From positions 744,001-808,000 of the forward strand of contig NZ_AP027363.1 in the NCBI RefSeq assembly GCF_030295955.1: a stretch of DNA of 64,000 nt, written 5' to 3'. Under the pieces are notes generated by a model, which was not told the origin of the DNA, did no database searches, and was given only the letters and a program-made list of their open reading frames with translations. This document shows, piece by piece, positions 16,565 through 26,609 of this stretch (position 1 is its first letter; every line of letters starts with the position of its first letter). The position numbers were made by a program, and so were the translations under genes. The DNA is from Thalassotalea agarivorans. GTDB lineage: Bacteria > Pseudomonadota > Gammaproteobacteria > Enterobacterales > Alteromonadaceae.

Positions 16565-18970
16565 ATGTTTAAAAAATGGATATATGCAATGTTGCTCTTT
16601 TGTACATTGCCAGCCATTGCGCAAGACGCGTTGCAATATCAAAAACCATCAAAAGAAATTTTAGACCTAGTTGATGTCACCATGGCGCCAGCGACGTTTG
16701 TCGATGATGCACAAGAAAACATGGTGTTGTTATTTAGAAGTAACTACAAATCTATCGATGAATTGTCGAAAGAAGAAATGCGTCTAGCGGGGCTCAGGAT
16801 TGACCCTAAAACTAATATAGGAAGCCGCGTCACTTATTACAATGATCTAAAAATACAACGTGTTGGCAGCGATAAGGCGATTACCGTAAAAGGCATGCCT
16901 GAAAAACCGCGTTTATCAAATTTTAGCTGGTCTCCTAATCAGCTTTACTTAGCGTTTACTCATACGACATCTACTCAGGTCGAATTATGGGTGTTAGATA
17001 TTAAAGCTGTATCGGCAACTCGTTTAACTGACAAAGCCGTGAACGCAAATATGGGGGATGCAATCAATTGGCAAGCAGATAGTAAATCCTTGCTTGTGAA
17101 AATGTTGCCGGACGATAGAAAGCCTCTAATTGATTCAAGTAATGCCGTGCCAACAGGGCCAACAATTTCTGTCAGCGATGGCAAAAAGGCACAAAACCGC
17201 ACGTATCAAGACCTGTTGAAAGACAAGAATGATGAATTTAACTTTGAACAACTTGCACGTTCCGCGCTGTATACAGTGTCTTTAGATAAAAACGTTGCTC
17301 CTTGGTTGCCTGCCGGTATGTATGGAAACGTGAGTGTTTCTCCTGCTGGTGACTATGTTATGGTGCAACAATTTCAGCGTCCATTTTCTTACTTAGTACC
17401 GTATCGTAGATTTCCTCACAAGATCGACGTGTACACAAATAAGGTTAAGCACGCGTTTACCGCAGCTGATGTACCTTTGATAGAAGATCTGCCGCAGGGC
17501 TTTATGGCAGTTAGGACTGGTCCGCGTCGCATTCAATGGCGCAGCGATAAACCAAATACGTTAGTTTATGCAGAGGCATTAGATGGCGGTGATCCTGAAA
17601 AGGAAGCGAACTATCGTGATCATGTGATGCAAATTGCGGCCCCATTCAAAGCTAAACCCAAACTTCTGTTAAAAACACATGGCCGAATTTACAGCTTTAT
17701 TTGGAAAGACGATAGCACCGCAATTGCCATGGATTATTGGTGGAATACGCGAAATACCAAAACCTATTTGTTTAGTCCGAACCAGGCAGAAGCAGCGAAA
17801 ATCATTTCAGATAGAAATTATCAAGATAGGTACAACGATCCTGGTAGTTTTGTTACCACTAAAAATGAATATTTCCGTGATGTCTTAGCTACTGACAACG
17901 GCAATGCATTTATGCTTGGCGATGGATTTACCGCTAAAGGGCAATTTCCATTTCTAGATAAAATGGATCTGCAATCATTAGAGAAAACTCGTGTATATCA
18001 GTCGACTTATACTGATAAATACGAAGCAATTAATGATTTTAACCTGAAAAATAACAGGCTATTAGTGCGTATTGAATCAAAAAGTGAGTACCCTAATTAC
18101 TACTTTAGAAACTTAGAAAATAATGAACTAAAAGCGCTTACGTCGTTTACTAATCCATTTGTCAGTCTACAAAATGTTAAGAAGGAAGTTATCACCTACA
18201 AACGAGAAGACGGCTTAGACTTAACGGGTACCGTGTATCTACCGGTGGATTATAAGAAAGGTAAAAAGTATCCGATGATCTTATGGGCTTACCCAGAGGA
18301 GTTTAAGGATAAATCGAGTGCAGGCCAAAATACGCAAAACCCTAATCGTTTTATCTTCCCTTGGTACGGTTCGCCAATTTATTGGGTAACCAAGGGATAC
18401 GTTGTGCTCGATGACGCGTCTTTTCCAATTGTTGGTGAAGGGGACGAAGAGCCAAATGATACTTTTAGAAAGCAACTGATCTCTAATGCAAAGGCGGCAA
18501 TAGATGCGCTAGACCAACGTAATTTGATTGATAGAGAGCGTGTTGCCGTAGGTGGCCATAGTTATGGTGCCTTTATGGTGGCAAATCTGCTATCTCACTC
18601 TGATTTGTTTGCAGCGGGAATTGCGCGTTCGGGAGCATACAATCGTACGTTAACGCCGTTTGGTTTTCAGTCTGAAGAAAGGCATTATTGGGACGCCCCC
18701 GAAGTATATTACAACATGTCGCCGTTTATGCATGCCGATAAAATGAAAACACCTTTATTGTTAATTCATGGTGAAGCTGACAACAATTCAGGGACATATC
18801 CTATGCAAAGCGAACGATACTTTAATGCCTTGAAAGGTTTAGGTGCAATTACAAGGCTTGTAATGTTGCCTAAGGAAAGTCATGGCTATAGAGCAAAAGA
18901 AAGCGTATTGCATACACTCTGGGAACAAGATCAGTGGTTAGAAAAATACGTAAAAAATAAAGGGAAGTAG
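16565..18970 (+). CDS. secreted S9-family prolyl oligopeptidase-like serine peptidase (glutamyl endopeptidase subgroup)
   Basis: 801 residues with a signal peptide (MFKKWIYAMLLFCTLPAIAQ). An N-terminal beta-propeller of about 500 residues covers the active site; the C-terminal alpha/beta-hydrolase domain has the nucleophile in GGHSYGAF (Ser about 666), the Asp in HGEADNN (about 738) and the His in ESHGYR (about 771). The WAYPEEF and QNPNRF segments resemble the chloroplast glutamyl endopeptidase (S9D) group. Probably degrades peptides in the periplasm. Single gene ending in a bidirectional terminator. Confidence 0.88.
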   Translation: MFKKWIYAMLLFCTLPAIAQDALQYQKPSKEILDLVDVTMAPATFVDDAQENMVLLFRSNYKSIDELSKEEMRLAGLRIDPKTNIGSRVTYYNDLKIQRVGSDKAITVKGMPEKPRLSNFSWSPNQLYLAFTHTTSTQVELWVLDIKAVSATRLTDKAVNANMGDAINWQADSKSLLVKMLPDDRKPLIDSSNAVPTGPTISVSDGKKAQNRTYQDLLKDKNDEFNFEQLARSALYTVSLDKNVAPWLPAGMYGNVSVSPAGDYVMVQQFQRPFSYLVPYRRFPHKIDVYTNKVKHAFTAADVPLIEDLPQGFMAVRTGPRRIQWRSDKPNTLVYAEALDGGDPEKEANYRDHVMQIAAPFKAKPKLLLKTHGRIYSFIWKDDSTAIAMDYWWNTRNTKTYLFSPNQAEAAKIISDRNYQDRYNDPGSFVTTKNEYFRDVLATDNGNAFMLGDGFTAKGQFPFLDKMDLQSLEKTRVYQSTYTDKYEAINDFNLKNNRLLVRIESKSEYPNYYFRNLENNELKALTSFTNPFVSLQNVKKEVITYKREDGLDLTGTVYLPVDYKKGKKYPMILWAYPEEFKDKSSAGQNTQNPNRFIFPWYGSPIYWVTKGYVVLDDASFPIVGEGDEEPNDTFRKQLISNAKAAIDALDQRNLIDRERVAVGGHSYGAFMVANLLSHSDLFAAGIARSGAYNRTLTPFGFQSEERHYWDAPEVYYNMSPFMHADKMKTPLLLIHGEADNNSGTYPMQSERYFNALKGLGAITRLVMLPKESHGYRAKESVLHTLWEQDQWLEKYVKNKGK

Positions 18971-18984
18971 CATTGTTTAAGCAA

Positions 18985-19015
18985 TAAAAAAGGAGCGCAT
19001 CGCGCTCCTTTTTCA
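18985..19015. terminator. bidirectional Rho-independent terminator
   Basis: AGGAGCGC / GCGCTCCT stem flanked by A6 on the left and T5 on the right, shared by the S9 peptidase gene on plus and the DUF3718 gene on minus. Confidence 0.92.
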
Positions 19016-19028
19016 ATATTTGAATTGA

Positions 19029-19382
19029 CTATTCTTCGAAGGTAACGTTGATTTTAGTTACTTTCGCAACATCAATAATTTCAACTGTACCTTTAACTGC
19101 GTCGTTTAACTTCGCTGCAGTGCGGTCTGCACCATGCAGTGATGCAAAGTCTGCGATATCAGTACCATTACACATTACTTTAAGAGCAACTGTACTTTCT
19201 TTTAAACGATAATCTTCCAGCGTATTTTTAAGACGAATTGTGCTATTGCTTTTCGCCGCTTTACAGGTATCAATCAACGCTGTTTCCATATGTCTGTCCA
19301 TTGCATTCGCATTTGATACTAATGCTGCGAATCCACCTAGTGATGCTAATGTTAATACAACTACTTTTCTTACTTTATTCAT
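19029..19382 (-). CDS. DUF3718 family secreted small protein
   Basis: 117 residues with a clear signal peptide (MNKVRKVVVLTLASLGGFAALVSNANA). The mature part ETALIDTCKAAKSNSTIRLKNTLEDYRL followed by a second Cys (VMCNGTDI) and DFASLHGADRTAAKL is the DUF3718 pattern, a periplasmic family of Alteromonadales and Vibrionales with no known function; the Cys pair could form one disulfide. Monocistronic, converging on the S9 peptidase and divergent from yebG. Confidence 0.85.
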   Translation of the reverse strand: MNKVRKVVVLTLASLGGFAALVSNANAMDRHMETALIDTCKAAKSNSTIRLKNTLEDYRLKESTVALKVMCNGTDIADFASLHGADRTAAKLNDAVKGTVEIIDVAKVTKINVTFEE

Positions 19383-19671
19383 GACGTTCTCCGTTGGTTT
19401 TTAGGTCAAGCACAGTTATATAGTTGCCGTAAACAAGGAAAAAAGCTGTAAAAGTTATCGTGTTGAATGTTACGAAAACAAACGTATTTTACCTGCAACT
19501 CATCGCTAAGTTATTGATTTATATAGGCTGAGAAAAGTGTAAATTTGTCGCACTTTCATAAACTTTTACATCCGTTGTAAGTTTTGAAACATTTATTCAT
19601 ACATTGGTCATCTAAGACACACTTTTGTCATAAATAGTTTTTGCATTTTTAGTCAATGTACTGATAAACTA
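19383..19671. other. non-coding gap between DUF3718 gene and yebG
   Basis: AT-rich, no credible ORF, hairpin terminator or repeat seen. It must hold the promoters of the two divergent genes; I could not assign hexamers with confidence. Confidence 0.5.
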
Positions 19672-19687
19672 CTGGTGTTTTATACAG
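19672..19687 (+). promoter_or_regulatory. LexA (SOS) box of yebG
   Basis: CTGGTGTTTTATACAG fits the CTG-N10-CAG gammaproteobacterial LexA consensus, preceded by TA and ending 19 bases before the yebG ATG, where bound LexA would cover the promoter. yebG is a known SOS gene in E. coli. Confidence 0.85.
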
Positions 19688-19706
19688 CTTTTAATAAGGG
19701 TGACCT

Positions 19707-19997
19707 ATGGCAGTAGAAAGTCGGTTTGTAGTTGTACGACAAGGTGAAGAGGTAAAAACATTTATGGACAAGAAGTCGGCAGATGAATATGACAAGATGT
19801 TAGACATGGCTGATAACTTAGCTGAAATGTTCGAAGCGTCTACACTTTCAATGGATGAACAACTTACAGAAGAGCTAAGTATTTATTTAGCAAAACATCG
19901 CGAGCAAGTGCTTATTGCATTGCAAGCAAAAAAACCTAAAGTGGCAAAACCTAAAAAGCCAGCATTAGTGGAAGAAAATCCTGCGGAAGTCGCGTAA
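19707..19997 (+). CDS. yebG: YebG family DNA-damage-inducible protein
   Basis: 96 residues. MAVESRFVVVRQGEEVKTFMDKKSADEYDKMLDMADNL matches the YebG family along its conserved half; the C-terminus is a basic Lys/Pro-rich tail (AKKPKVAKPKKPA). The biochemical role of YebG is unknown, but in E. coli it is induced through LexA, and a good LexA box lies just upstream here. A YgjP-type metallopeptidase begins with no gap after its stop codon, so both are probably SOS-induced. Confidence 0.92.
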   Translation: MAVESRFVVVRQGEEVKTFMDKKSADEYDKMLDMADNLAEMFEASTLSMDEQLTEELSIYLAKHREQVLIALQAKKPKVAKPKKPALVEENPAEVA

Positions 19998-20693
19998 TTG
20001 CAATTCCCATTTCAAGTCATAAGAAGCGCTCGCCGTCAAACACTCGCAATACAAGTAAAACAAGGTGAAGTGATTGTAAGAGCGCCCGTTTATATAAGCG
20101 ACGACTACATCAATCAACTTGTCGAGCGCAAACATAAATGGATTCAAAGTAAGCTTGTTTGCCAACAGCAAAAACTTGATGATCGCTTTAGTTATCAACA
20201 AGATGATAGTTTGTATTGGTTAGGACAAAAACATCGTTTTTCCGTTGAACTTGGCAGTAAAAATACGGTGCAGGTAAGTGATAAGGGCATTATCGTTGTA
20301 CTTAAACCTATTGCAAACGAAAGTCAGACAAACCAAACAGTGCGTATAAAACGCGTGCTATTAAAGTGGTTAACTACAAATGCAAAGCGGGTGCTTGTGC
20401 AAAGAGTAGCCGAACTATCAGCGCTAACTGGGCTCGCGTATAACGACGTTAATGTTCGTCAATACAAAGCAAGGTGGGGCAGTTGTAACAGCCAAAAACG
20501 TATATCGTTGAATGTATTTTTAATGATGGCGCCGCCTTGGGTTGTCGATTACGTTATCATCCATGAACTGTGTCACACCCGGCATATGAACCATTCTAAA
20601 GCCTACTGGCAATTAGTGCAGCATCATTTCCCTTTGTACCGAAGTGCTAAGGCATGGCTTAATCATCGCGGCCAGCATTGCACCTTACCTTAA
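19998..20693 (+). CDS. YgjP-type (DUF45) zinc metallopeptidase-like protein
   Basis: 231 residues. The DUF45/YgjP signature is complete: RQYKARWGSC, RISLNVFLMMAPPWVVDYVIIHELCH (HExxH zinc site near residue 190) and a third His downstream in RHMNHSKAYW. The fold is related to WLM/SprT-type proteases, though some YgjP members have been reported to act on nucleotides, so the substrate is open. The start is TTG directly after the yebG stop, with GGAAG eight bases upstream; no earlier ATG exists. Soluble, no signal peptide. Confidence 0.85.
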   Translation: MQFPFQVIRSARRQTLAIQVKQGEVIVRAPVYISDDYINQLVERKHKWIQSKLVCQQQKLDDRFSYQQDDSLYWLGQKHRFSVELGSKNTVQVSDKGIIVVLKPIANESQTNQTVRIKRVLLKWLTTNAKRVLVQRVAELSALTGLAYNDVNVRQYKARWGSCNSQKRISLNVFLMMAPPWVVDYVIIHELCHTRHMNHSKAYWQLVQHHFPLYRSAKAWLNHRGQHCTLP

Positions 20694-20787
20694 CGTTAAC
20701 TGTGTTATAACTAACTATGCATGTTTTATAACTTTTTATTTAAAGTTTTTTGTTGACTATAACTGCATTGTATAGCATTTTAATCTC

Positions 20788-20856
20788 ATGAACGTACTAA
20801 GCCTCAACACAATTACCATTATTATTACTACCATTATTATTCGATGGTGGTCATAG
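20788..20856 (+). CDS. thrL: thr operon leader peptide ThrL
   Basis: A 22-residue ORF, ATG to TAG, with a control run ITIIITTIII: four Thr (one just before the run) and eight Ile, followed by RWWS. This composition is diagnostic of the threonine/isoleucine attenuator. It precedes thrA by 82 nt that contain a terminator hairpin. Ribosome stalling at Thr or Ile codons would favour readthrough into thrABC. Confidence 0.93.
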   Translation: MNVLSLNTITIIITTIIIRWWS

Positions 20857-20920
20857 GCTAGTACGCGTAAAAAGAACAAGTAAATAGCCCGTGACCCACA
20901 AAGGTTACGGGCTTTTTCTT
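20793..20920 (+). promoter_or_regulatory. thr attenuator: pause, antiterminator and terminator stems
   Basis: CGTACTAAGCC (20793-20803) can pair with GGCTAGTACG (20857-20866) as the 1:2 stem. GGCTA (20857-20861) can instead pair with TAGCC (20885-20889), opening the terminator. The terminator AGCCCGTGACC / GGTTACGGGCT (20886-20913) is followed by TTTTCTTTTTT. Pairings worked out by eye. Confidence 0.85.
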
Positions 20921-20938
20921 TTTTAGAGGAAGGAAAAC

Positions 20939-23395
20939 ATGCGGGTATTAAAGTTTGGCGGTTCATCACTAGCAGATGCAAATCGATTCATGCAGGTTGC
21001 AGACATCGTGCTCGATAAGGGCAAGCATAGTGATATCGCTGTTGTTTTATCGGCGCCACAAGGCGTTACTAATCATCTTGTAGCTATGGTTGAAAATTTC
21101 GCTAACAAGGAGCAGACCGGTCAGGATTTGAACCACTTTAAATTAGCGATCACCACCATTATTGATGATTTAGCCGCTTCAATACCTAACTATGACAAAC
21201 ACCATGCTGAGCAAACATTAGCGCAGTGGGAAAAACAGTTATCGCAATACTTAGAAGGAGCAGCTCTGCTTACCTTTTGCCCAGCGCATATCAAAGCTAT
21301 GGTGATTTCAATGGGCGAGCGCATGAGTATCGCTATACTCGCTTCTTTACTAGCGGTGCATGACGTGTCGGCTAATATTATTGAGCCAGAAAAATTCTTA
21401 CGTACAAACGACGATTCGCTTAACGCGGTTGCAGACCTAGTGTTATGTAAAGATATCTTTAGTCAAAAATATAGTGACTTGTCGGGTATTTCACTAATGC
21501 CAGGCTTTATTGGCGTAGATGAACATAAACGAGTTACCACGCTGGGAAGAAATGGTTCGGATTATTCAGCGGCGGTATTGGCTGTGTGCGCGCAAGCAAA
21601 ATGCTGTGAGATATGGACCGATGTTGACGGCGTATTTAATGCTGACCCTCGCATGATCAAAGATGCTAAGCTGCTTGAGTACTTGTCTTATCAAGAAGCA
21701 ATGGAATTGTCCTACTTCGGTGCAAGTGTATTGCATCCCAAAACGATTGGCCCGATAGCTCAATATCATATTCCGTGCTTGATAAAAAATACTCATAATC
21801 CATCAGCGCCAGGTACTCGCATTGCCAACGATTTAGACGATAAAAAATGTGTTAAAGCCATTTCTAACCTTAACAACATCACCATGGTCAACGTGTCTGG
21901 GCCAGGTATGAAAGGCATGGTAGGTATGGCCAGTCGCGTGTTTGCAACCATGAGCAGAGAAAACATTTCGCTGGTGTTGATTAGCCAATCTAGTAGTGAA
22001 TACTGTATCAGTTTCTGCATACATACGGCTGACGCACGCAGAGCGCAGCAAAGCTTAAATGAAGAATTTGAGTTGGAATTGTTAAACGGATTGCTAGAAC
22101 CGGTAAAATTGGAAAGTAACTTGTCTATTGTATCGCTAATTGGCGATGGTATGCAGCAACAGCGTGGCGTAGCAGCGAAATTTTTTGGCTCTCTTGCGCA
22201 AGCACGTGTCAATGTTGTGGCAATAGCGCAAGATTCCTCTGAGCGCAGTATTTCGGTTGTTGTAGAACAGCGCAAATGCACTGATGCGATGAAAGTAAGT
22301 CATCAAAATTTCTTTTCGCATAAACCAACAATAGATGTGTTTTTGGTTGGTTGTGGTGTTGTTGGCGGCGCGCTTATTGAGCAGATGTCTCGCCAGCAAA
22401 AGAGCCTGAAAGAGCAAAACATTGACATGAAAGTGTATGGCATTGCCAATAGTAAAGGCATGGCATTCGACACCGAAGGTGTCGATTTAAGTAACTGGAA
22501 AGCAACACTGGATGGCGAAAAAGTAGCTGTCAATGTTGATAATTTAAAAGCCTTTGCACGTGAAAATCACTTGATTAACCCTGTACTGGTTGATCTAACG
22601 TCTAATGAAGATATCGCTATGTCTTACGCTGATTTTCTCGCTGAAGGCTTCCACGTAGTTACACCAAATAAGAAAGCCAATACTGCATCGATGGATTATT
22701 ACCATCAAATGCGCAGCGCCGCTCAAGACACAAGGCGCAGACTATTATATGAAACGACAGTAGGTGCTGGCCTGCCGGTTATCGATACTTTGCAAAGCCT
22801 TATTAAAGCGGGTGATGAGTTAACTCAGTTTGAAGGTATTCTGTCAGGTTCATTGTCTTATATCTTCGGCAAACTAGAAGAAGGCATGACACTTTCTGAG
22901 GCGACAGAAATTGCGAAATCTAATGGTTTTACTGAACCAGACCCAAGGGATGACCTAAGCGGCATGGATGTGGCGCGTAAGCTGCTAATAATGGCAAGAG
23001 AAGCTGGTTTGCCGTTGGAGTTGTCGGATATTGCAGTGGAATCCGTATTACCTGAAAATTTTGACGCAAGTGGCGATATCGATACCTTTATGGCCAATAT
23101 CAAACAACTAGATACGTCGTTTGCCGACACTGTCGCATCTGCTGCATCAGAAGGCAAAGTGTTACGCTACATTGGCGAAATCAAAGATGGAAAATGTAAA
23201 GTATCGATTCAAGCCGTAGACAATGCTCACCCACTTTATAGTATTAAAGATGGTGAAAATGCGCTGGCGATTCATTCTAGATACTATCAGCCTTTACCAT
23301 TTGTTCTGCGTGGGTATGGCGCAGGTGCTGATGTAACGGCAGCTGGTGTATTTGGCGACTTACTGCGCACATTAGCCTGGGAGCAGCAACACTAA
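20939..23395 (+). CDS. thrA: bifunctional aspartate kinase / homoserine dehydrogenase I
   Basis: 818 residues, the full fused length. Aspartokinase N-terminal [28 protein letters not shown] and [15 protein letters not shown]; two central ACT-type regulatory segments (about 320-450) that bind threonine for feedback inhibition; then homoserine dehydrogenase with NAD(P) motif [13 protein letters not shown] (about 462), TPNKKAN, and [11 protein letters not shown]. Catalyses the first and third steps from aspartate to homoserine. Ends by overlapping the thrB ATG. Controlled by the upstream attenuator. Confidence 0.98.
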   Translation: MRVLKFGGSSLADANRFMQVADIVLDKGKHSDIAVVLSAPQGVTNHLVAMVENFANKEQTGQDLNHFKLAITTIIDDLAASIPNYDKHHAEQTLAQWEKQLSQYLEGAALLTFCPAHIKAMVISMGERMSIAILASLLAVHDVSANIIEPEKFLRTNDDSLNAVADLVLCKDIFSQKYSDLSGISLMPGFIGVDEHKRVTTLGRNGSDYSAAVLAVCAQAKCCEIWTDVDGVFNADPRMIKDAKLLEYLSYQEAMELSYFGASVLHPKTIGPIAQYHIPCLIKNTHNPSAPGTRIANDLDDKKCVKAISNLNNITMVNVSGPGMKGMVGMASRVFATMSRENISLVLISQSSSEYCISFCIHTADARRAQQSLNEEFELELLNGLLEPVKLESNLSIVSLIGDGMQQQRGVAAKFFGSLAQARVNVVAIAQDSSERSISVVVEQRKCTDAMKVSHQNFFSHKPTIDVFLVGCGVVGGALIEQMSRQQKSLKEQNIDMKVYGIANSKGMAFDTEGVDLSNWKATLDGEKVAVNVDNLKAFARENHLINPVLVDLTSNEDIAMSYADFLAEGFHVVTPNKKANTASMDYYHQMRSAAQDTRRRLLYETTVGAGLPVIDTLQSLIKAGDELTQFEGILSGSLSYIFGKLEEGMTLSEATEIAKSNGFTEPDPRDDLSGMDVARKLLIMAREAGLPLELSDIAVESVLPENFDASGDIDTFMANIKQLDTSFADTVASAASEGKVLRYIGEIKDGKCKVSIQAVDNAHPLYSIKDGENALAIHSRYYQPLPFVLRGYGAGADVTAAGVFGDLLRTLAWEQQH

Positions 23396-24339
23396 TGAAA
23401 GTTTCTGTATTTGCACCAGCATCTATTGGTAATGTCAGTGTTGGCTTTGATGTGTTGGGCTTAGCGGTCACGCCTGTTGATGGCACGTTATTAGGTGACG
23501 TTGTAACCGTTGAAGAGAGTCAGATTGATACATTAGATGTCGTCGGTGAGTTTGCTGATAAGTTGCCCAAAGAAAAAGAACAAAATATCGTTTGGCATTG
23601 TTTATTATTGTTTAATGCTGCGCTTAAAGCGCAAGCGGTTGAAGTGAAAACTGTCGCGTTAAGTTTAGACAAAAAAATGCCTGTTGGCAGTGGTTTAGGC
23701 TCCAGTGCTTGCTCCGTTGTGGCGGCCTTAGTTGCTTTAAATGAATTTTATCAAAAACCATTGTCTAGCGAACATCTACTGAAGCTGATGGGAGAAATGG
23801 AAGCAAACATCAGTGGTAGCTTACATTACGACAACGTAGCACCGTGTTTCCTCGGTGGTTTGCAACTTATGGTGCCTGATGAGCAAGTCATTACACGCGA
23901 TATACCATTGTTTAGTGATTGCTATTATGTAATGGCTTACCCAGGTATAACCGTGAACACAAAAGCTGCGCGCGAAATTTTGCCATCGCAATATAGTCGT
24001 GAACAGCTGATTGCATTTGGTCAAAACTTGGCAACATTTATTGATGCCAGCTATCGACAAGATAAAGCAATGGCATTTGCAATGATTAAAGATGTGGTTG
24101 CAGAGCCTTATAGAAAATCACTACTTCCTGGTTTTGAACAGGCTAAACAAGCCGTTAGTAAGCTAGGTAGCTTGGCTGCAGGGATTTCAGGGTCTGGGCC
24201 AACCATGTTTAGTGTGTATGAAACATTAGAGCAGGCAGAAACTGCCGCGACATGGCTAAAACAAAACTATTTACAATCAGATCAAGGTTTTGTTCATGTC
24301 TGTAAAGCCGACGAAGTTGGCGCAAGAATAATAGATTAA
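23395..24339 (+). CDS. thrB: homoserine kinase
   Basis: 314 residues of the GHMP kinase family. Starts [22 protein letters not shown] and carries the ATP-binding PVGSGLGSSACSVVAAL near 91-107 and the C-terminal AAGISGSGPTMFSV. Phosphorylates homoserine for threonine synthase. The ATG overlaps the thrA stop (TAATG), so translation is coupled. Confidence 0.97.
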   Translation: MKVSVFAPASIGNVSVGFDVLGLAVTPVDGTLLGDVVTVEESQIDTLDVVGEFADKLPKEKEQNIVWHCLLLFNAALKAQAVEVKTVALSLDKKMPVGSGLGSSACSVVAALVALNEFYQKPLSSEHLLKLMGEMEANISGSLHYDNVAPCFLGGLQLMVPDEQVITRDIPLFSDCYYVMAYPGITVNTKAAREILPSQYSREQLIAFGQNLATFIDASYRQDKAMAFAMIKDVVAEPYRKSLLPGFEQAKQAVSKLGSLAAGISGSGPTMFSVYETLEQAETAATWLKQNYLQSDQGFVHVCKADEVGARIID

Positions 24340-24361
24340 ATTTTTAGAAGGAATAACACAG

Positions 24362-25639
24362 GTGCAATTTTATAATTTAAAAGAACCTGATGAGGTGGTC
24401 AGTTTTTCTCAAGCGGTCAAGCAAGGTTTAGGTAAAAATCAAGGGTTGTTTTTCCCTGCTTCTATACCGGCATTTGACAATGTTGACGAATTATTGTCAT
24501 TACCGCTCGTTGAGCGTAGTGTGCAAATATTAAAGCCTTTTGTGGCGTCATGTTTAACCGAAGAACAACTAAAGCAAATTGTGACGAAAGCTTTCAATTT
24601 CCCAGCACAGCTTCAACCCATTTCGGAAAATCAATCGATATTAGAATTGTTTCATGGCCCAACATTAGCATTTAAAGATTTTGGCGCTCGATTTATGGCG
24701 CAGTGTTTACAAGTATTTAGTAAAGATCAAAAAATCACTATATTAACGGCTACGTCTGGTGATACAGGTGCTGCTGTTGCCCATGCTTTTCATGGCTTAG
24801 ATAACATTGATGTCGTGATCTTGTATCCAAAAGGCAAGATTAGCTTGTTGCAGGAAAAAATGTTTACCACCCTAGGCGGCAATATAAAAACAGTTGCTGT
24901 TGAAGGCAGTTTTGACGATTGCCAAGCAATGGTTAAACAAGCATTTGACGATAAAGCATTTGCTAAGCAAGTGGGTTTAAACTCTGCTAATTCAATTAAT
25001 ATAAGTCGTTTATTGGCGCAAATCTGTTACTACTTTGAGGCGTTAGCGCAATTGTCTCGTCAAAAGAGCAAACTAGGCGATGTCGTGTTTTCTGTGCCAA
25101 GTGGTAATTTTGGTAATCTAACCGCGGGGCTTTTCGCAAAAGCTATGGGGCTGCCGATTAAACGTTTTGTTGCAGCGACAAATGCTAACGACACGGTGCC
25201 ACGCTATTTGCAAACGGGGGAGTGGTCACCAAACGAAACTGTAGCGACAATTTCCAATGCAATGGATGTGAGTAATCCCAACAATTGGCCACGTGTCGAA
25301 CACATGATCAAATCGGGTATTGTCGATGAATGTGTATCTTCTGTTTCCATCGACGAAGAGCAAACACAAACAGGCGTTATTCAACTCAATAAGTTGGGAT
25401 ACATCAGTGAACCTCATGCAGCTGTTGCCTATAAAGCACTAAAATACAGTAGTGAAGAGGGAGAACATGGTATTTTCCTTGGTACGGCGCATCCTGCTAA
25501 GTTTAAAGATGTGGTGGAAAGTATCTTAGGACAACCGATAGGGCTGCCTAAAGAGCTAGCCGATTGCGCAGGAGAGACTATTTTGTCAGTCGATCTACCT
25601 GCAGATTTTGATCAGCTAAAAACATACATTCTTGCTTAG
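24362..25639 (+). CDS. thrC: threonine synthase
   Basis: 425 residues, PLP-dependent, converts O-phosphohomoserine to threonine. Begins with GTG after AGGAAT; MQFYNLKEPDEVVSFSQAVKQGLGKNQGLFFP matches the E. coli enzyme. The PLP lysine lies in GPTLAFKDFGARFM (near 107), with ATSGDTGAAVAHAF and VPSGNFGNLTAG as phosphate loops. Last gene of thrLABC, followed by a terminator. Confidence 0.97.
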   Translation: MQFYNLKEPDEVVSFSQAVKQGLGKNQGLFFPASIPAFDNVDELLSLPLVERSVQILKPFVASCLTEEQLKQIVTKAFNFPAQLQPISENQSILELFHGPTLAFKDFGARFMAQCLQVFSKDQKITILTATSGDTGAAVAHAFHGLDNIDVVILYPKGKISLLQEKMFTTLGGNIKTVAVEGSFDDCQAMVKQAFDDKAFAKQVGLNSANSINISRLLAQICYYFEALAQLSRQKSKLGDVVFSVPSGNFGNLTAGLFAKAMGLPIKRFVAATNANDTVPRYLQTGEWSPNETVATISNAMDVSNPNNWPRVEHMIKSGIVDECVSSVSIDEEQTQTGVIQLNKLGYISEPHAAVAYKALKYSSEEGEHGIFLGTAHPAKFKDVVESILGQPIGLPKELADCAGETILSVDLPADFDQLKTYILA

Positions 25640-25659
25640 CTGAGCGACAAGTATGAAAA

Positions 25660-25685
25660 AGCCTGCAGATAGCGGGCTTTTTTTA
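25660..25685 (+). terminator. Rho-independent terminator of thrABC
   Basis: AGCCTGC / GCGGGCT stem with one G-T pair, AGATA loop and a seven-T tail. Confidence 0.9.
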
Positions 25686-25721
25686 TATCATATAGGCAGT
25701 ATTCATTAGCCCTAAATAATC

Positions 25722-26423
25722 ATGTTGTCTTCTTTTTTTCCAACCAACGATTGGCAATCCTTTTTTACTGAGCAGCATCAAAAAGACTACTTCAAGAATC
25801 TTGAAAAGACGCTAGCCAATAAAACAGCTAAAGCCACCGTCTATCCACTAAGCAAAGATATATTTTCAGCGTTTAATCACACATCACGTGCCGATACTAA
25901 GGTAGTTATTTTAGGGCAAGATCCTTACCACGGAGAGAATCAAGCGCACGGCTTAGCGTTTTCAGTTCAAGAAGGGGTTAAAGTGCCGCCCTCGTTGAAG
26001 AATATTTATAAAGCACTAGAGCAAGACGATGTGGCATTCACTACCCCTTCACATGGCTATTTAGTTGATTGGGCAAAGCAAGGAGTAATGCTGTTAAATG
26101 CGGTATTAACGGTGGAACAAGGTAACGCCAACGCCCATGCGGGAATAGGGTGGGAAACGTTTACTGATGCGGTGATTGCGGAAATTAATCAACAATCGAC
26201 CCCATGTGTATTTATGTTGTGGGGCGGTCCGGCTCAGAAAAAAGGTGAGCAAATAGATAGTCAAAAACATCTGGTTCTAACAGCGCCGCATCCTTCACCC
26301 TTATCTGCGTATCGCGGATTCTTCGATTGCCACCATTTCTCCTTGGCGAATAACTGGCTTAAAGCGCAAAACAGAGAGCCAATTAACTGGCAATTATCTG
26401 AAAAACAATCATCGCTATTTTAA
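25722..26423 (+). CDS. ung: uracil-DNA glycosylase
   Basis: 233 residues, family 1 UDG, removes uracil from DNA to start base-excision repair. The catalytic water-activating motif GQDPYHG lies near 65-71, GVMLLNAVLTV near 122, and the DNA-intercalating HPSPLSAYRGFFDCHHFS near 190-207. Single gene; the 186 bp after it contain a weak ACACC/GGTGT hairpin but no clean terminator. Confidence 0.97.
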   Translation: MLSSFFPTNDWQSFFTEQHQKDYFKNLEKTLANKTAKATVYPLSKDIFSAFNHTSRADTKVVILGQDPYHGENQAHGLAFSVQEGVKVPPSLKNIYKALEQDDVAFTTPSHGYLVDWAKQGVMLLNAVLTVEQGNANAHAGIGWETFTDAVIAEINQQSTPCVFMLWGGPAQKKGEQIDSQKHLVLTAPHPSPLSAYRGFFDCHHFSLANNWLKAQNREPINWQLSEKQSSLF

Positions 26424-26609
26424 AAAAAGGCAAAACTTAGAATAGGGTTTTGCAATGGATAAATATTAAACACCTTACAGGGTGTAAATATTAATATTTT
26501 TCCATTAATGAAATGATATTGCTAAATATCAATGTTTATTGGTTTTCAATTGCTCATCAGAAGGGTTTTGAACTAAAATTCATTCAAAGCGAGGGTTTGG
26601 ATTTTAGTT

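Noticed and set aside
21793-22281. 162-residue minus-strand ORF inside thrA
   Set aside because: Antisense to a certain gene; composition is the reverse complement of thrA codons.
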